Origin: Acinetobacter calcoaceticus DSM 30006 = CIP 81.8
Lineage (GTDB): Bacteria > Pseudomonadota > Gammaproteobacteria > Pseudomonadales > Moraxellaceae
Assembly: GCF_000368965.1 (NCBI RefSeq)
Contig: NZ_KB849780.1
Location: 2,108,145-2,172,144, forward strand
Reading direction: 5' to 3'
Length of the DNA stretch: 64,000 nt
The notes beneath the pieces were generated by a model. It did not search any database, was not told the origin of the DNA, and worked only from the letters and a program-made list of their open reading frames with translations. Of this stretch, positions 16,119-26,489 are shown piece by piece (the first letter of the stretch is position 1; each line of letters opens with the position of its first letter). Position numbers and translations under genes: made by a program.

Positions 16119-16477
16119 TGGTGGAGATGGCGGGAGTTGAACCCGCGTCCGCCAGCATTACGCTCGAGAATACTACATGCTTAGATATCGTCTATTGTTT
16201 TAACACCTTGTGACCCGACGAACAGGGTACAAGTTGCGATCCTCTAAGTTTGGTATAAAGCCCCGAGGCTTGACTCTATACGGACTTGTGTGCGTGCGCT
16301 ACGGTCGGGTTCCTAAACCACAAGTATTCTAGGAAGCGGACAAACTGCCCTTAGGCAGCTAGAGCGTAAGTTTCGTCGTTTGCGACTAAAATATGCAAAT
16401 TTGATTTACGAGAGAAAATGCGCTCTCGGCATGCATCTATGAGTTTCATCACCAGCGTCGAAGCCAATAACATCCCC
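16119..16477 (-). ncRNA. ssrA: tmRNA
   Basis: 359 nt. The 5' end GGGGATGTTATTGGCTTCGA and the 3' end with the T-arm GGTTCAACTCCCGCC and terminal CCA form the tRNA-like half. It rescues stalled ribosomes with SmpB and tags the nascent protein for proteolysis. The 3' part of ssrA is a classic integration site, and the CRISPR/peptide island begins directly beyond it. Confidence 0.97.
16351..16383 (-). other. tmRNA tag-peptide reading frame
   Basis: The resume codon GCA is at 16383 and the stop TAA at 16351; the tag reads ANDETYALAA. This is the Acinetobacter form and supports the taxonomic call. Confidence 0.93.
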
Positions 16478-16596
16478 ATGAATGTATGAGCATCATAGCA
16501 TAACTAAAATAAAATACTGTGCATTTTATCAACAGTCCGCTACTGATGAACATATTTACATAATGGAGAGCCTTTTGTTTTTTTCAAGGGCCCCAT

Positions 16597-16627
16597 AAAA
16601 AAGCTGCCAAAAAAGACAGCTTTTTTT
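16597..16627 (-). terminator. ggt terminator
   Basis: Stem AAAGCTG/CAGCTTT with T-run in the leftward direction, 11 bp beyond the ggt stop. Confidence 0.8.
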
Positions 16628-16637
16628 AAAGTGTGGT

Positions 16638-18623
16638 CTATAAAGCACCATTGCCTAACACGATACCTTCACGGCGTGGGTCTACCCCACCTGCATATTT
16701 GCTTTGATTATTAATATTTACTTTCATAATCGTTGAAATACCGCTGGTTTGCGCAGTGTTGGCAACGCCATGCCCTTTTGCTTTTAAGCCTTCAATCAAA
16801 TCAAGCAAAGAAAGCTGCACATTCGAGCTATCTACATTGGTGTTTTTGCTATTGGTCGCACCAAAGTTTACAAGCGATGTGGCCTGCTGTGCGTTTAAGT
16901 TCCAGTCCAGCGCACCCACCAAAGTTTTAACCACATATTGAATGATGGTGCCGCCACCTGGTGAACCTGTTGCCATATAAAACTCATCTGGCGTGGTGCC
17001 TTTAAAGACTAAAGTTGGCGCCATGGTACTCCGTGGGCGTTTGCCACCTTCCACACGGTTAGCAACCAGTCCCCCAGTGCTATCAAGCGGGTTGGCGCTA
17101 AAGTCAGTTAACTGGTTCGACAGCAAGAAACCATCGACCATGTGGAATGAACCCATGCTCGATTCAACAGTCGAAGTCATTGAAACCACATTGCCATAGG
17201 CATCTACAATTGTGAACTGAGTTGTCCCGTGTTCAACAGTGGTGTCTACACCCGAAGCTGGGTTGAAATTACCCGCTGGCGCAACGCCCATACTCTGGTT
17301 CGGGTTAATCAGTGCTGCACGTTGCTTTAAGTAGTTTTTATCAATAAAGCTTGGAATACCCTGTGCTGGTAAAGCAACAAAGTCAGTGTCTGCCACATAT
17401 TTGTCACGGTCGGCATAAGCCAAACGCTCTGCCTCAGCCACTAAATGCACACCCATCACATCTGGCACACCACCTTCATTTTCTGGTTTTTTAGGTGGAT
17501 AAAGCGACATATCAAAGTTTTCTAAAATACCCAGCGTTTGCGCAACCGCAATCCCTCCCGAAGATGGAGGCGGCATGGTACACACATAGTAACGGTCACG
17601 ATACGTCGTACAAATCGGGTCGCGTTTTTTGACCTGATAGCTCGATAAATCCTGCAAGGTCATCAAACTTGGGGTAATTGGAGTTCGTGCTGGGTCATCC
17701 CCTAACGTCTGGCCTGCTTTTGCCACAATCGCTTGGGCGATCGGGCCAGTGTGCAGCGCATTTGCCCCTTGTGAAGCAAGTGCTTCTAGGGTTTTTGCAT
17801 AGGCTTTATTGGTCATGGTCTCACCCACTTTACGTGGTGAACCATCTGTGTAGAAATAGGTTGCCATTGCATTTGCATCGAGCGCTAAATTGTTTGCATT
17901 ACTTGCAATTGCATCTGCCAAACGGCCCGGAATGCGGAAACCGTTGTCAGTCAAACCAATCGCTTCACCAAAAAGCTGGTTCCACTTAAGCTTGCCATGT
18001 TCTTGTTGCGCTTGTTCAAGCAAACGCATCACACCCGGCACACCAATCGAGCGACCACTACGGCGGGCACTTGGTACAGGCGCTGGTGAATTTGGGTCAT
18101 ATATATCTTGGCGAATTAAATAATATTCGTTAGCTGCGGCTGGTGCTGTTTCACGACCATCATACGCCGTGACTTTTTTGGTTTTGGCGTCGTAATACAT
18201 CATAAAGCCACTACCCGCAATCGTGCTCGACTGTGGCTCGACCAGACCCAACACCGCTTGTACCGCAACGGCTGCATCGACTGCGCTACCGCCTGCTCTT
18301 AAAACATCACAGCCCGCTTTTACCGCGAGTGGTGTGTTTGCCACCACCATATATTTATCTGCGTATTTAACCGTGTTACCGAGTCTATAACCCGATGCAC
18401 CCTCAGGCGCTGCTGGGTCACCATTTTGATTTGAACCGACCACCACGCTTGAACCGTCTTGTGCCAGTTTGCTACAACTGGTGGGGTCATTATCAACAAT
18501 TAAATTGGGCGGGGCTGTATTTGAATCATCCTTGGGCTGATCTGACGAGGAGTCATCTCCACATCCTTGTAATAAACCGACTGCTAATAAACTACTGAAC
18601 AAAAATGAATATCTTTTATTCAC
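16638..18623 (-). CDS. ggt: gamma-glutamyltransferase, lipoprotein precursor
   Basis: Cleaves the gamma-glutamyl bond of glutathione and related compounds at the cell envelope. The start chosen is GTG at 18623, with GGAG 8 nt upstream; it gives 661 residues beginning MNKRYSF. A longer frame from 18668 has no support. Residues 1-20 form a signal peptide with lipobox LQGC (Cys21), followed by an Asp/Ser-rich linker. The autoprocessing nucleophile is Thr467 in EHGTTQF, dividing the large and small subunits. Later motifs are SMTSTVESSMGS and GSPGGGTII, typical of the family. A single-gene unit with its own terminator. Confidence 0.93.
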   Translation of the reverse strand: MNKRYSFLFSSLLAVGLLQGCGDDSSSDQPKDDSNTAPPNLIVDNDPTSCSKLAQDGSSVVVGSNQNGDPAAPEGASGYRLGNTVKYADKYMVVANTPLAVKAGCDVLRAGGSAVDAAVAVQAVLGLVEPQSSTIAGSGFMMYYDAKTKKVTAYDGRETAPAAANEYYLIRQDIYDPNSPAPVPSARRSGRSIGVPGVMRLLEQAQQEHGKLKWNQLFGEAIGLTDNGFRIPGRLADAIASNANNLALDANAMATYFYTDGSPRKVGETMTNKAYAKTLEALASQGANALHTGPIAQAIVAKAGQTLGDDPARTPITPSLMTLQDLSSYQVKKRDPICTTYRDRYYVCTMPPPSSGGIAVAQTLGILENFDMSLYPPKKPENEGGVPDVMGVHLVAEAERLAYADRDKYVADTDFVALPAQGIPSFIDKNYLKQRAALINPNQSMGVAPAGNFNPASGVDTTVEHGTTQFTIVDAYGNVVSMTSTVESSMGSFHMVDGFLLSNQLTDFSANPLDSTGGLVANRVEGGKRPRSTMAPTLVFKGTTPDEFYMATGSPGGGTIIQYVVKTLVGALDWNLNAQQATSLVNFGATNSKNTNVDSSNVQLSLLDLIEGLKAKGHGVANTAQTSGISTIMKVNINNQSKYAGGVDPRREGIVLGNGAL

Positions 18624-18893
18624 GTGATAACTCCAATATATACGCCTGCCTATCCATGCAATTGCCATGCAAGCTTCTTTGTTTTCAGGTATTAAGTTTT
18701 TTTAATCTTTGATAAAAATAAGGTTTTATAATATTGAATGTTTAAGGGCATTTTATCCTGTGCCCTGTCTTGTGCCTCCTTGCTTGATATCACACTCTTT
18801 TATAACTGATTTGCCCGATTCTGGCATGCTTTATTTCGCTAAATACAAGCAAAATCTGCCATTTATAGACTCGCTCTATTTTTTAATAGATCT
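18624..18893. other. intergenic region upstream of ggt
   Basis: About 270 bp between the ggt start and the emrB terminator. It must hold the ggt promoter (AT-rich near 18690-18740). No ORF with a ribosome-binding site, repeat or RNA gene was recognised. Confidence 0.5.
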
Positions 18894-18924
18894 AAAAAAA
18901 GCACCTCCGAAGAGATGCTTTTTT
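18894..18924 (-). terminator. emrB terminator
   Basis: Arms GCACCTC and GAGATGC with one mismatch, flanked by A and T runs, 5 bp after the emrB stop. Confidence 0.75.
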
Positions 18925-18928
18925 GTGT

Positions 18929-20455
18929 TTAGTGAGATGGCATTCCGCTGACATCCCCTTTGGGTTTCGGACACAGCCAAATGACTAGCCCCGCAAAGAC
19001 AAACACCATCGCAAACAGTAAAAACACATGGTTTGCTGACATGGTAATTGCTTCTTTATCGACAAGGTTTGAAATGATTCCTAAAGTCGAGTCAGTCGTA
19101 AAACCATTTTGCAAAAGGTTATTTTGTACTTCGGCAGTATTTAGGTTTGACACCATTTCACTACGTGCAACTTTGGCATGGTCATCCCACACGGTCACTG
19201 CAATTGAAGCACCAATCGCCCCTGCCATCGTTCTCAAGAAGTTCATGAGGCCCGCAGCAGATGCAATTTCTTGCTGCAACACCGAACCCAATGCAATGTT
19301 CGACAGTGGAATAAAGAAGAACGGCACAGCAAAACCTTGCAGGATTTGCGGCCAAGCCAGTGCCATAAAGTCGGCATCTGTGGTCCAGAACGCCCGCATT
19401 AAGGTCACAGCACCCAGCAAAATCAAACCGAAACTCGCTAGTGCACGTGGGTCATGTTTGGTCGAAAGCTTTGCCACAATCGGTGACATGGTCAAACTAC
19501 CAAAGCCCATGGTTGCGGTTAAATATCCGGCCCATGTGGCAGTATAGGAAAGGTTCATTTGCAGCCACTGCGGAATCAGTACAATACTGCCAAAGAAAGC
19601 TCCAAAGCCCAGCGACAGTGCCAATACCGAAATTGCAAAGCCCCTATGCCTAAAGACTTTCACATCCACGACGGGGTGCTTGTCGGTCAGCTCCCATATG
19701 AGGAACACCACAAAGCCAATGGCGGCAGTTAAAGCGAGTACCACAATGCTGGTGCTGTTAAACCAGTCTCGTTCGTGCCCTAAATCCAGCATGAGCTGTA
19801 GCGCACCAATCCACAGTATTAACAAACCTAAACCGACCGTATCGATTCTTAAAGAAATCGTTTCTGTTTCGGCTGGTTTGAGCAAACGGATTGCCGCTAA
19901 AACACAAATGATGCCGACCGGAATGTTAATAAAGAAAATCCAGTGCCAAGACAGGTTGTCACTAATCAAACCACCTAAAATTGGTCCTAAAATTGGTCCA
20001 ACGACTGTGGTCATTGCCCAGAGGCCCATGGCCTGTGCATGCTTTTCTTTAGGAAAAATACGCATCAGCAAAGTTTGGCTGAGTGGCATAAGTGGGCCAC
20101 CGCATAGACCTTGTCCAATACGGAAAAACACCAGCATTCCTAAGGAATTTGCTAGGCCGCACAAGAAAGAAAAAATGGTGAAACCAATCAGGCCAAAAAT
20201 AAAGACTCGGACGGTTCCAAAGCGGCCCGCAAGCCAACCCGTTAAAGGTACACAAATCGCTTCTGCAACTGCATACGAGGTAACGACCCATGTCCCTTGT
20301 GTACTTGAAACAGCAAGGTTACCGGTAATGTGTGGTACAGATACGTTGGCAATGGTCGTATCGAGCACGACCATAAAGTTCGACAAGGCAATAACAAACG
20401 CTGCCAGTAATAAACGGCCACCGCTTAGTTCGGCAAAAGGTGTTTGCGTTTTCAT
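18929..20455 (-). CDS. emrB: DHA2-family multidrug efflux permease EmrB
   Basis: 508 residues, about 14 membrane segments. Motifs VVLDTTIANVSVPHI in TM1 and GWLAGRFG (motif A region) are typical of EmrB/QacA. It exports drugs by proton antiport together with the periplasmic adaptor EmrA and an outer membrane TolC-type channel. It lies 6 bp after emrA in the same operon. In A. baumannii the EmrAB pair has been linked to colistin and stress tolerance; substrate here is not deducible. Confidence 0.9.
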   Translation of the reverse strand: MKTQTPFAELSGGRLLLAAFVIALSNFMVVLDTTIANVSVPHITGNLAVSSTQGTWVVTSYAVAEAICVPLTGWLAGRFGTVRVFIFGLIGFTIFSFLCGLANSLGMLVFFRIGQGLCGGPLMPLSQTLLMRIFPKEKHAQAMGLWAMTTVVGPILGPILGGLISDNLSWHWIFFINIPVGIICVLAAIRLLKPAETETISLRIDTVGLGLLILWIGALQLMLDLGHERDWFNSTSIVVLALTAAIGFVVFLIWELTDKHPVVDVKVFRHRGFAISVLALSLGFGAFFGSIVLIPQWLQMNLSYTATWAGYLTATMGFGSLTMSPIVAKLSTKHDPRALASFGLILLGAVTLMRAFWTTDADFMALAWPQILQGFAVPFFFIPLSNIALGSVLQQEIASAAGLMNFLRTMAGAIGASIAVTVWDDHAKVARSEMVSNLNTAEVQNNLLQNGFTTDSTLGIISNLVDKEAITMSANHVFLLFAMVFVFAGLVIWLCPKPKGDVSGMPSH

Positions 20456-20461
20456 AAGCGT

Positions 20462-21613
20462 TTACTTCGCAGATAAGTCGACTTTTGCTTCCATCGACAA
20501 GCCAACACGCAGTGGGTGTTCAGCAAGTTCTTTCGGATCAAGTGCAATACGAACCGGTAAGCGTTGAACCACTTTAATCCAGTTACCTGTTGCATTTTGA
20601 GCCGGAATTAAGGCAAAGGCAGAGCCTGTACCACCAGAGAAGCTCATCACTTTGCCGTGATATTCAACATCATCACCATATAAATCTGAAGTAAGTGTGA
20701 CGATTTGACCCGGACGGACTTTTTTCAACTGACTTTCTTTAAAGTTCGCATCTACATATAAATCGTTGAGTGGCACAATCATCATCATGCTAGTGCCTGG
20801 TGCAACACGTTGGCCCACTTGAATATTACGTCGAGCCACTACACCATCGACTGGTGCACGAATCACAGTACGTTCCAAATCAAGCTGAGCTTGTTCAACA
20901 TGTGCTTGTGCAACTTGTACATCGGGTGTTGAAGTCTCGCTTACACCCTGAATTAAAGCTTCGTTCGCTGCAAAAGTGCTTTCGGCAGCTTTACGGCTTG
21001 AAGATGCTTGCGCTAAACCTGCTTTGGCAAGCTCTAGCCCTGCTTTGGCTGTTTCAACTGCACTTTGTGATTTAGTGAGTTCTTCTTTAGACACTGCACC
21101 GGACGCAGCAAGTTGCGCACGGCGATTCAGCTCTAAAGTAGCTCTGTCGTAGTCAGCCTGTGCTTGAGCAACTTGTGCTTTGGCACTAGTAATTTCGTCG
21201 GCACGTACCACAACTTGAGAGTTTAAAGAGCTACTGTTTGCCGCAGTTTGTTTGTATTGGCGTTTTGCTTTGGCGAGTTCTGCCTCAGCTTGAGCCAATG
21301 CAATTTTGGCATCACGATCATCAATACGAACCAGCACGTCACCACGATGTACTGTTTGGGTATCTTTTACCACAACCTGAGCGACCTGCCCGCTTACCAT
21401 TGAGGTGATTTGAGCCGTTTCTGCACCGACATAGGCATTATCCGTACTCACGGAATGATTTAAAAATAATGCCCAGATTGCATATAAAATAGCGGCGATC
21501 AATAAAATCAGCGCAAAAAAACCAAGAAATTTTTTGCGCTTGTTTTGATTGTTGTCATCCGAGGCAGATGTTGTTGGCACTGTTTCTTGTACATTGCTTT
21601 GTGCATCAGTCAT
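20462..21613 (-). CDS. emrA: membrane-fusion protein EmrA
   Basis: 383 residues. Cytoplasmic Asn/Gln-rich start, one membrane segment near 29-51, then SVSTDNAYVGAETAQI (biotinyl-lipoyl domain start), a long alpha-helical hairpin (about 95-215) and VIRAPVDGVVARRNIQVGQ, standard for HlyD-type adaptors. First gene of the emrAB operon. The 5' region contains a 13-bp palindrome CTCATAATATGAG (21738-21750) that could be a regulator site; no regulator gene is adjacent. Confidence 0.9.
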   Translation of the reverse strand: MTDAQSNVQETVPTTSASDDNNQNKRKKFLGFFALILLIAAILYAIWALFLNHSVSTDNAYVGAETAQITSMVSGQVAQVVVKDTQTVHRGDVLVRIDDRDAKIALAQAEAELAKAKRQYKQTAANSSSLNSQVVVRADEITSAKAQVAQAQADYDRATLELNRRAQLAASGAVSKEELTKSQSAVETAKAGLELAKAGLAQASSSRKAAESTFAANEALIQGVSETSTPDVQVAQAHVEQAQLDLERTVIRAPVDGVVARRNIQVGQRVAPGTSMMMIVPLNDLYVDANFKESQLKKVRPGQIVTLTSDLYGDDVEYHGKVMSFSGGTGSAFALIPAQNATGNWIKVVQRLPVRIALDPKELAEHPLRVGLSMEAKVDLSAK

Positions 21614-21837
21614 GGTATGTTCCTAAAGATGGGTTGGCTTTGCCATCAATCTCGCACTACACCTTGTTATAGAGTTTTTATTTTTCTATAAACAAGACAT
21701 ACCGCATTGTCAAAGGAGCTAATTTTAACGCTAAAACCTCATAATATGAGAATAAAAAATTATAACTAATGCGTTCGTTCTAATTAAATTAATGTTTATC
21801 TCAAAGTTTTTGTGAAAATTCCCGCTTTTCAAACACT

Positions 21838-21862
21838 AAAAAAAGCGCACTTGGCGCTTTTT
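21838..21862 (-). terminator. terminator of the thioesterase gene
   Basis: Stem AAAAGCGC/GCGCTTTT with a 5-nt loop, 20 bp after the stop at 21882. Confidence 0.75.
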
Positions 21863-21881
21863 AACTACTTAAATAGGCAAT

Positions 21882-22379
21882 TTAATAGGCGTATGAAGCA
21901 ATACCCGCAGCAATTGCTTTGCCTTCATCATTGACCATGGTCATGCGCATGGTACAGCCCTTACGACCTAAACGCAGAACTTCGGCACGTGCAATAAAGT
22001 ATTTACCACGCCCCGGCGCCAAATAATCTACACGCATGTCGACAGTTGCCAAACGCGACACTTGCTTAATGGTCTCGGTTAAAGTTTCCGGCGTTGAACG
22101 GCGATATAGGTGTTCCATTGCCACAATACCGCCAATGCTATCGAGCAAGGTTGCAGCAACGCCACCATGCAAAATCTGAAATGCCAGATTACCAATCAGG
22201 TCGGGTTGCATCTCGATATAGCCTTCAATCTGCCCGTCCACCACACGCATAATCATTCCACTATGCTTAAAAAAAGGAGAGCTATTAAACGCCTTACATA
22301 ATTGCTTAAGAACTACATTCAGGTCAGTTTTTGCACCTAAATGAATGCTCCCAGTCCAATTTTTCTTTTCATCACTCAT
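21882..22379 (-). CDS. PaaI/YigI-type hotdog thioesterase
   Basis: 165 residues from an ATG at 22379 (MSDEKKNW) with AGG 7-8 nt upstream. The 184-residue frame from 22436 would run into the hemB promoter region and is less likely. The hotdog signature is visible: LAFQILHGGVAATLLDSIGGIVA, with the HGG motif, and later VDYLAPGRGKYFIARAEV. Such enzymes hydrolyse acyl-CoA thioesters; the substrate is unknown. Divergent from hemB. Confidence 0.8.
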   Translation of the reverse strand: MSDEKKNWTGSIHLGAKTDLNVVLKQLCKAFNSSPFFKHSGMIMRVVDGQIEGYIEMQPDLIGNLAFQILHGGVAATLLDSIGGIVAMEHLYRRSTPETLTETIKQVSRLATVDMRVDYLAPGRGKYFIARAEVLRLGRKGCTMRMTMVNDEGKAIAAGIASYAY

Positions 22380-22407
22380 ACGTTGCCTAAATTTAAAAGC
22401 ATGATAA

Positions 22408-23535
<1,128 letters not shown>

Positions 23536-23560
23536 GTTCGCAGAGAAAGGATAACACTGC

Positions 23561-24676
23561 ATGCATATTGCAATTATTGGCGCGGGCATAAGTGGATTAA
23601 TGTCTGCGCTGGAGTTGGTTGAACAAGGCTGTACCGTCAGCATTTTTGACCAACAACAAGCGGGACAAGCAGCCTCATGGGCTGGCGGAGGTATTCTCTC
23701 TCCGATGTACCCGTGGCGCTATGTGCATGCAGTGAACCAACTCGCTCAATTTGGCAAAGCGTCTTATCAAGCATGGAACCAAAAACTCTCCCCTGTTACA
23801 GGGATTGATTTTGAAATTCATGACACAGGCATGTTGATTTTTGATGAAGAAGATTTTGACGTCGGACTTTCCTACGCCGAGCAGCATCAAGAACCCATGC
23901 AACGCTGCGAATATTTACAGCGAGATGCCCTAGAGCAAGTAAATCCGCATATTTCCGCTCAGTTTCAACAAGCCATTTATTTCCCTGAACTGTCTAATAT
24001 TCGTAACCCACGCGTATTACAGTCTCTGATTAGTTATTTAAAACAGCATCCAAATGTTGAGTTTTTTGAGCACTCTGCTGTTAAAAAACTGATTCAACAG
24101 GATGATGTTATACAGGTACTACAAACCGAAGATGGTCGCAAATATACAGCAGATCATTTTGTAATAACTTCGGGCGCATGGAGCCATTACTGGAACTCAC
24201 AATTACAACTCGAAATTCCAGTCCAACCTGTTCAAGGTCAAATGTTGTTATTTAAAACCCCTGCTCACTGGCTACCGACCATGTGTATGAATCGAGTGAT
24301 GTATCTGATTCCACGTATGGATGGTCATATCGTGTGTGGGTCAAGCATGGCACATCGCGGTTTCGACACTTCCACTGACGAAACAACCCAACACAATATT
24401 TTAGAAGCTTGCTTAGAAATGGTGCCTGAACTGGCCGATTTCCCGATCGTACAGCGCTGGGCAGGACTCAGACCAAGTTCACCAAATGGCGTTCCCTATA
24501 TTGGCAAAATGCCTGAAATGGACAACCTCTGGGCAAACTTTGGTCATTTTAGAAATGGTTTATGTATGGGTGCAGGCTCAGCACAATTGCTCCGTCAGCT
24601 TATGTTGGGTCAACCGACCTTAGTTGATGCAAAAGCATATTCACCAGAGCGCCTACAAAATAAAATCTTAGCCTGA
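23561..24676 (+). CDS. thiO: glycine oxidase ThiO-type FAD enzyme
   Basis: 371 residues. The FAD-binding GAGISGL at 7-13, SWAGGGILSPMYPWRY near 39-54 and a C-terminal GHFRNGLCMGAGSA fit ThiO, which oxidises glycine to the dehydroglycine used for the thiazole of thiamine. AAAGGA lies upstream. It follows hemB by 25 bp and may be cotranscribed. No thiazole synthase (thiG) lies next to it, so the thiamine role is from family resemblance. Its 3' end overlaps the next gene on the opposite strand by 9 bp. Confidence 0.85.
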   Translation: MHIAIIGAGISGLMSALELVEQGCTVSIFDQQQAGQAASWAGGGILSPMYPWRYVHAVNQLAQFGKASYQAWNQKLSPVTGIDFEIHDTGMLIFDEEDFDVGLSYAEQHQEPMQRCEYLQRDALEQVNPHISAQFQQAIYFPELSNIRNPRVLQSLISYLKQHPNVEFFEHSAVKKLIQQDDVIQVLQTEDGRKYTADHFVITSGAWSHYWNSQLQLEIPVQPVQGQMLLFKTPAHWLPTMCMNRVMYLIPRMDGHIVCGSSMAHRGFDTSTDETTQHNILEACLEMVPELADFPIVQRWAGLRPSSPNGVPYIGKMPEMDNLWANFGHFRNGLCMGAGSAQLLRQLMLGQPTLVDAKAYSPERLQNKILA

Positions 24677-25573
24677 CGCGAGTACATTCTCTAAAGCCAT
24701 TTTTAATTGAGGATAAGCAAACTCAAATCCTTCAGCTTGTAAGGCAGCAGGTTTAACGTATTGCCCATTTAAGATCAATTGCGATTGTTCCCCCAACAAA
24801 CAGCGAAAAACCGTGCTTGGTGCCGACAACAGCGGTTTCTTATTCAAAACCTTGGCAGCTTGTTCAACAAATACCTTTTGAGTCACATTTTCTGGTGCCA
24901 CTACATTATGAATTTGAGCTGACTGAGGGTGGTTAAATATAAACTCGATTGCGTTTAACACATCTTCAATGTGTACCCAAACCACAGGCTGAAGACCGTG
25001 GCCAATTTGACCGACTAAATTGAGTCGAATAGGAAGCAACATTTTAGGCAAGATTCCACCGCCCTGCCCAAACACTACGCCTAAACGAATAATTTTAGTA
25101 TTTTGCTGAGTATCTACTAAAGCTGCATGTTCCCACTCTTGGCAAAGCTGAGACATAAAAATAGGCTGTGGTGAACTTTGTTCGGTGCACACCTCTGCCC
25201 ACTTTTCTTCAACATCTATACCGTAATAGCCAATGGCCGAGCCAGACACAATCACTTCGGGAAAAATTTCAGATTGCTTGAGCCACGCATATAACTTTCG
25301 TGTCGTGTTTACTCGGCTTTCAATGAGTTGTTTTTTACGTGACTCGGTCCAGCGTTTCTCGCCAATATTTGCACCTGCCAAATTCACGACATAATCAATT
25401 TGGCGGGTCGAAATATCTTCAATTTTTTGTACCCACTGTAAAGTAGGCTGGTCAGATTTCTTCCCAGCCTGCCGCGTAACAGCAATCACGTTATAATTTC
25501 TTTGCAGCAGGAACTTAATTAAATGAGTTCCTATAAAGCCACTAGCACCCGTAATTAATACATTCTTATTCAT
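24668..25573 (-). CDS. TIGR01777-family SDR epimerase (YfcH-like)
   Basis: 301 residues. It starts NVLITGASGFIGTHL (Rossmann GxxGxxG). DYVVNLAGANIGEKRW and SGSAIGYYG are signatures of the YfcH subfamily of extended short-chain dehydrogenases; a C-terminal DUF1731-like segment (LLGEQSQLILNGQYVKPAAL) follows. GGAGG precedes the ATG. The substrate is unknown. Convergent with thiO, 9 bp tail overlap. Confidence 0.85.
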   Translation of the reverse strand: MNKNVLITGASGFIGTHLIKFLLQRNYNVIAVTRQAGKKSDQPTLQWVQKIEDISTRQIDYVVNLAGANIGEKRWTESRKKQLIESRVNTTRKLYAWLKQSEIFPEVIVSGSAIGYYGIDVEEKWAEVCTEQSSPQPIFMSQLCQEWEHAALVDTQQNTKIIRLGVVFGQGGGILPKMLLPIRLNLVGQIGHGLQPVVWVHIEDVLNAIEFIFNHPQSAQIHNVVAPENVTQKVFVEQAAKVLNKKPLLSAPSTVFRCLLGEQSQLILNGQYVKPAALQAEGFEFAYPQLKMALENVLASG

Positions 25574-25659
25574 ATTTCCTCCAAAACCGAGGACACAAGT
25601 TTTAGTTAATTATATAAGAATCATTTATATTTAATCGTAGCGGTTTCTGTAGTGATCTA

Positions 25660-26112
25660 TTACACATTAAACATTTTGCTTGCCATTCGCTGTGCTTGTT
25701 TCCCATAAAACCAATAGGTAATCAAATAAAGCGGGATCGCTAACATTAAAAGCATAATGAGCATAATGCTTAAAAACTGAGCCTGTTTCAGGTAAAGCAT
25801 AAAGTTCTGCAAAATATCAGGATCTTTTCTGGCAAATAAAAATAGGCCGAATAAAACACCACACAAGTTATAGCCCCAAAAAATCAGGGTAAAACCTAAA
25901 GTAAATTTCTTTTTTTCTTGTACAGTCGGTGCACGGCGTTCTTTCTTTAAAAATTTAAACAGGACAAAAATCATTGCGCCTAAATATGGAACGGCTGTTA
26001 AAATACCACCTACACTCGCTGGTAATAGTGCTGCAACCACACCTACAATTAAGGTGAGTCCTATGCATAAAGCAAAAAACCAGAGAAAGTAAGAGCGTAA
26101 TTTGGTCATCAT
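25660..26112 (-). CDS. Acinetobacter small membrane protein (ABZJ_00895-like)
   Basis: 150 residues with four hydrophobic segments, at about 9-32, 35-53, 73-92 and 107-132, and a basic loop KKERRAPTVQEKKK between the second and third. It resembles a membrane protein family mostly seen in Acinetobacter, of unknown function. Two ATGs in tandem (26112 and 26109) are possible; AGG lies 4 or 7 nt upstream. Appears monocistronic. Confidence 0.7.
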   Translation of the reverse strand: MMTKLRSYFLWFFALCIGLTLIVGVVAALLPASVGGILTAVPYLGAMIFVLFKFLKKERRAPTVQEKKKFTLGFTLIFWGYNLCGVLFGLFLFARKDPDILQNFMLYLKQAQFLSIMLIMLLMLAIPLYLITYWFYGKQAQRMASKMFNV

Positions 26113-26199
26113 TTTGCCTAATTTATGGGTTCAAAAAATAATTATAAATTTTTTTCGATTTTTTTTCATTTTTCTGTCAACCAATCCGAATCTCTTGAC

Positions 26200-26385
26200 G
26201 TTATATAGGGTAATAAGGTCGCAGCAACCGAATACTTCCTTTGCACGGCATCCGCAAAATTGTATCGGTGACCTTTCATTACGACTCTTTTCTTCCTTCA
26301 GATTAGGTTTTGTTAGCAGCCGAAACCCTTGATGAAGTTTTTGACCGACGATTCTCTCATCACTCGAATCGTCGGTTTTTATTTT
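26200..26385 (+). ncRNA. candidate small RNA with strong terminator
   Basis: A 377-bp gene-free gap contains less AT-rich sequence from about 26200, ending in a very strong intrinsic terminator: arms ACCGACGATTC (26344-26354) and GAATCGTCGGT (26366-26376) followed by five T. No ORF with a ribosome-binding site precedes it on the plus strand, and the only upstream gene is divergent. TATATAGG near 26200 could be a -10. A trans-acting small RNA or a leader of the VOC gene are both possible; the start is approximate. Confidence 0.5.
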
Positions 26386-26489
26386 CTGGCACTTTCATTT
26401 ATTTTACGCTCAGCATACACAATAGTTGTTTCATGGTCATAAAGGCTATGCGTATACTTTTTACACCATAAAAATATGTTTTACATAAT

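Noticed and set aside
18624..18668. Upstream 15-residue extension of Ggt
   Set aside because: It would precede the signal peptide and has no ribosome-binding site, while the GTG at 18623 has GGAG at good distance and gives a proper lipoprotein signal.
19680..20567. 295-codon plus-strand frame opposite emrAB
   Set aside because: Shadow of emrB on the complementary strand; composition rich in Ser/Lys/Thr with no family resemblance.
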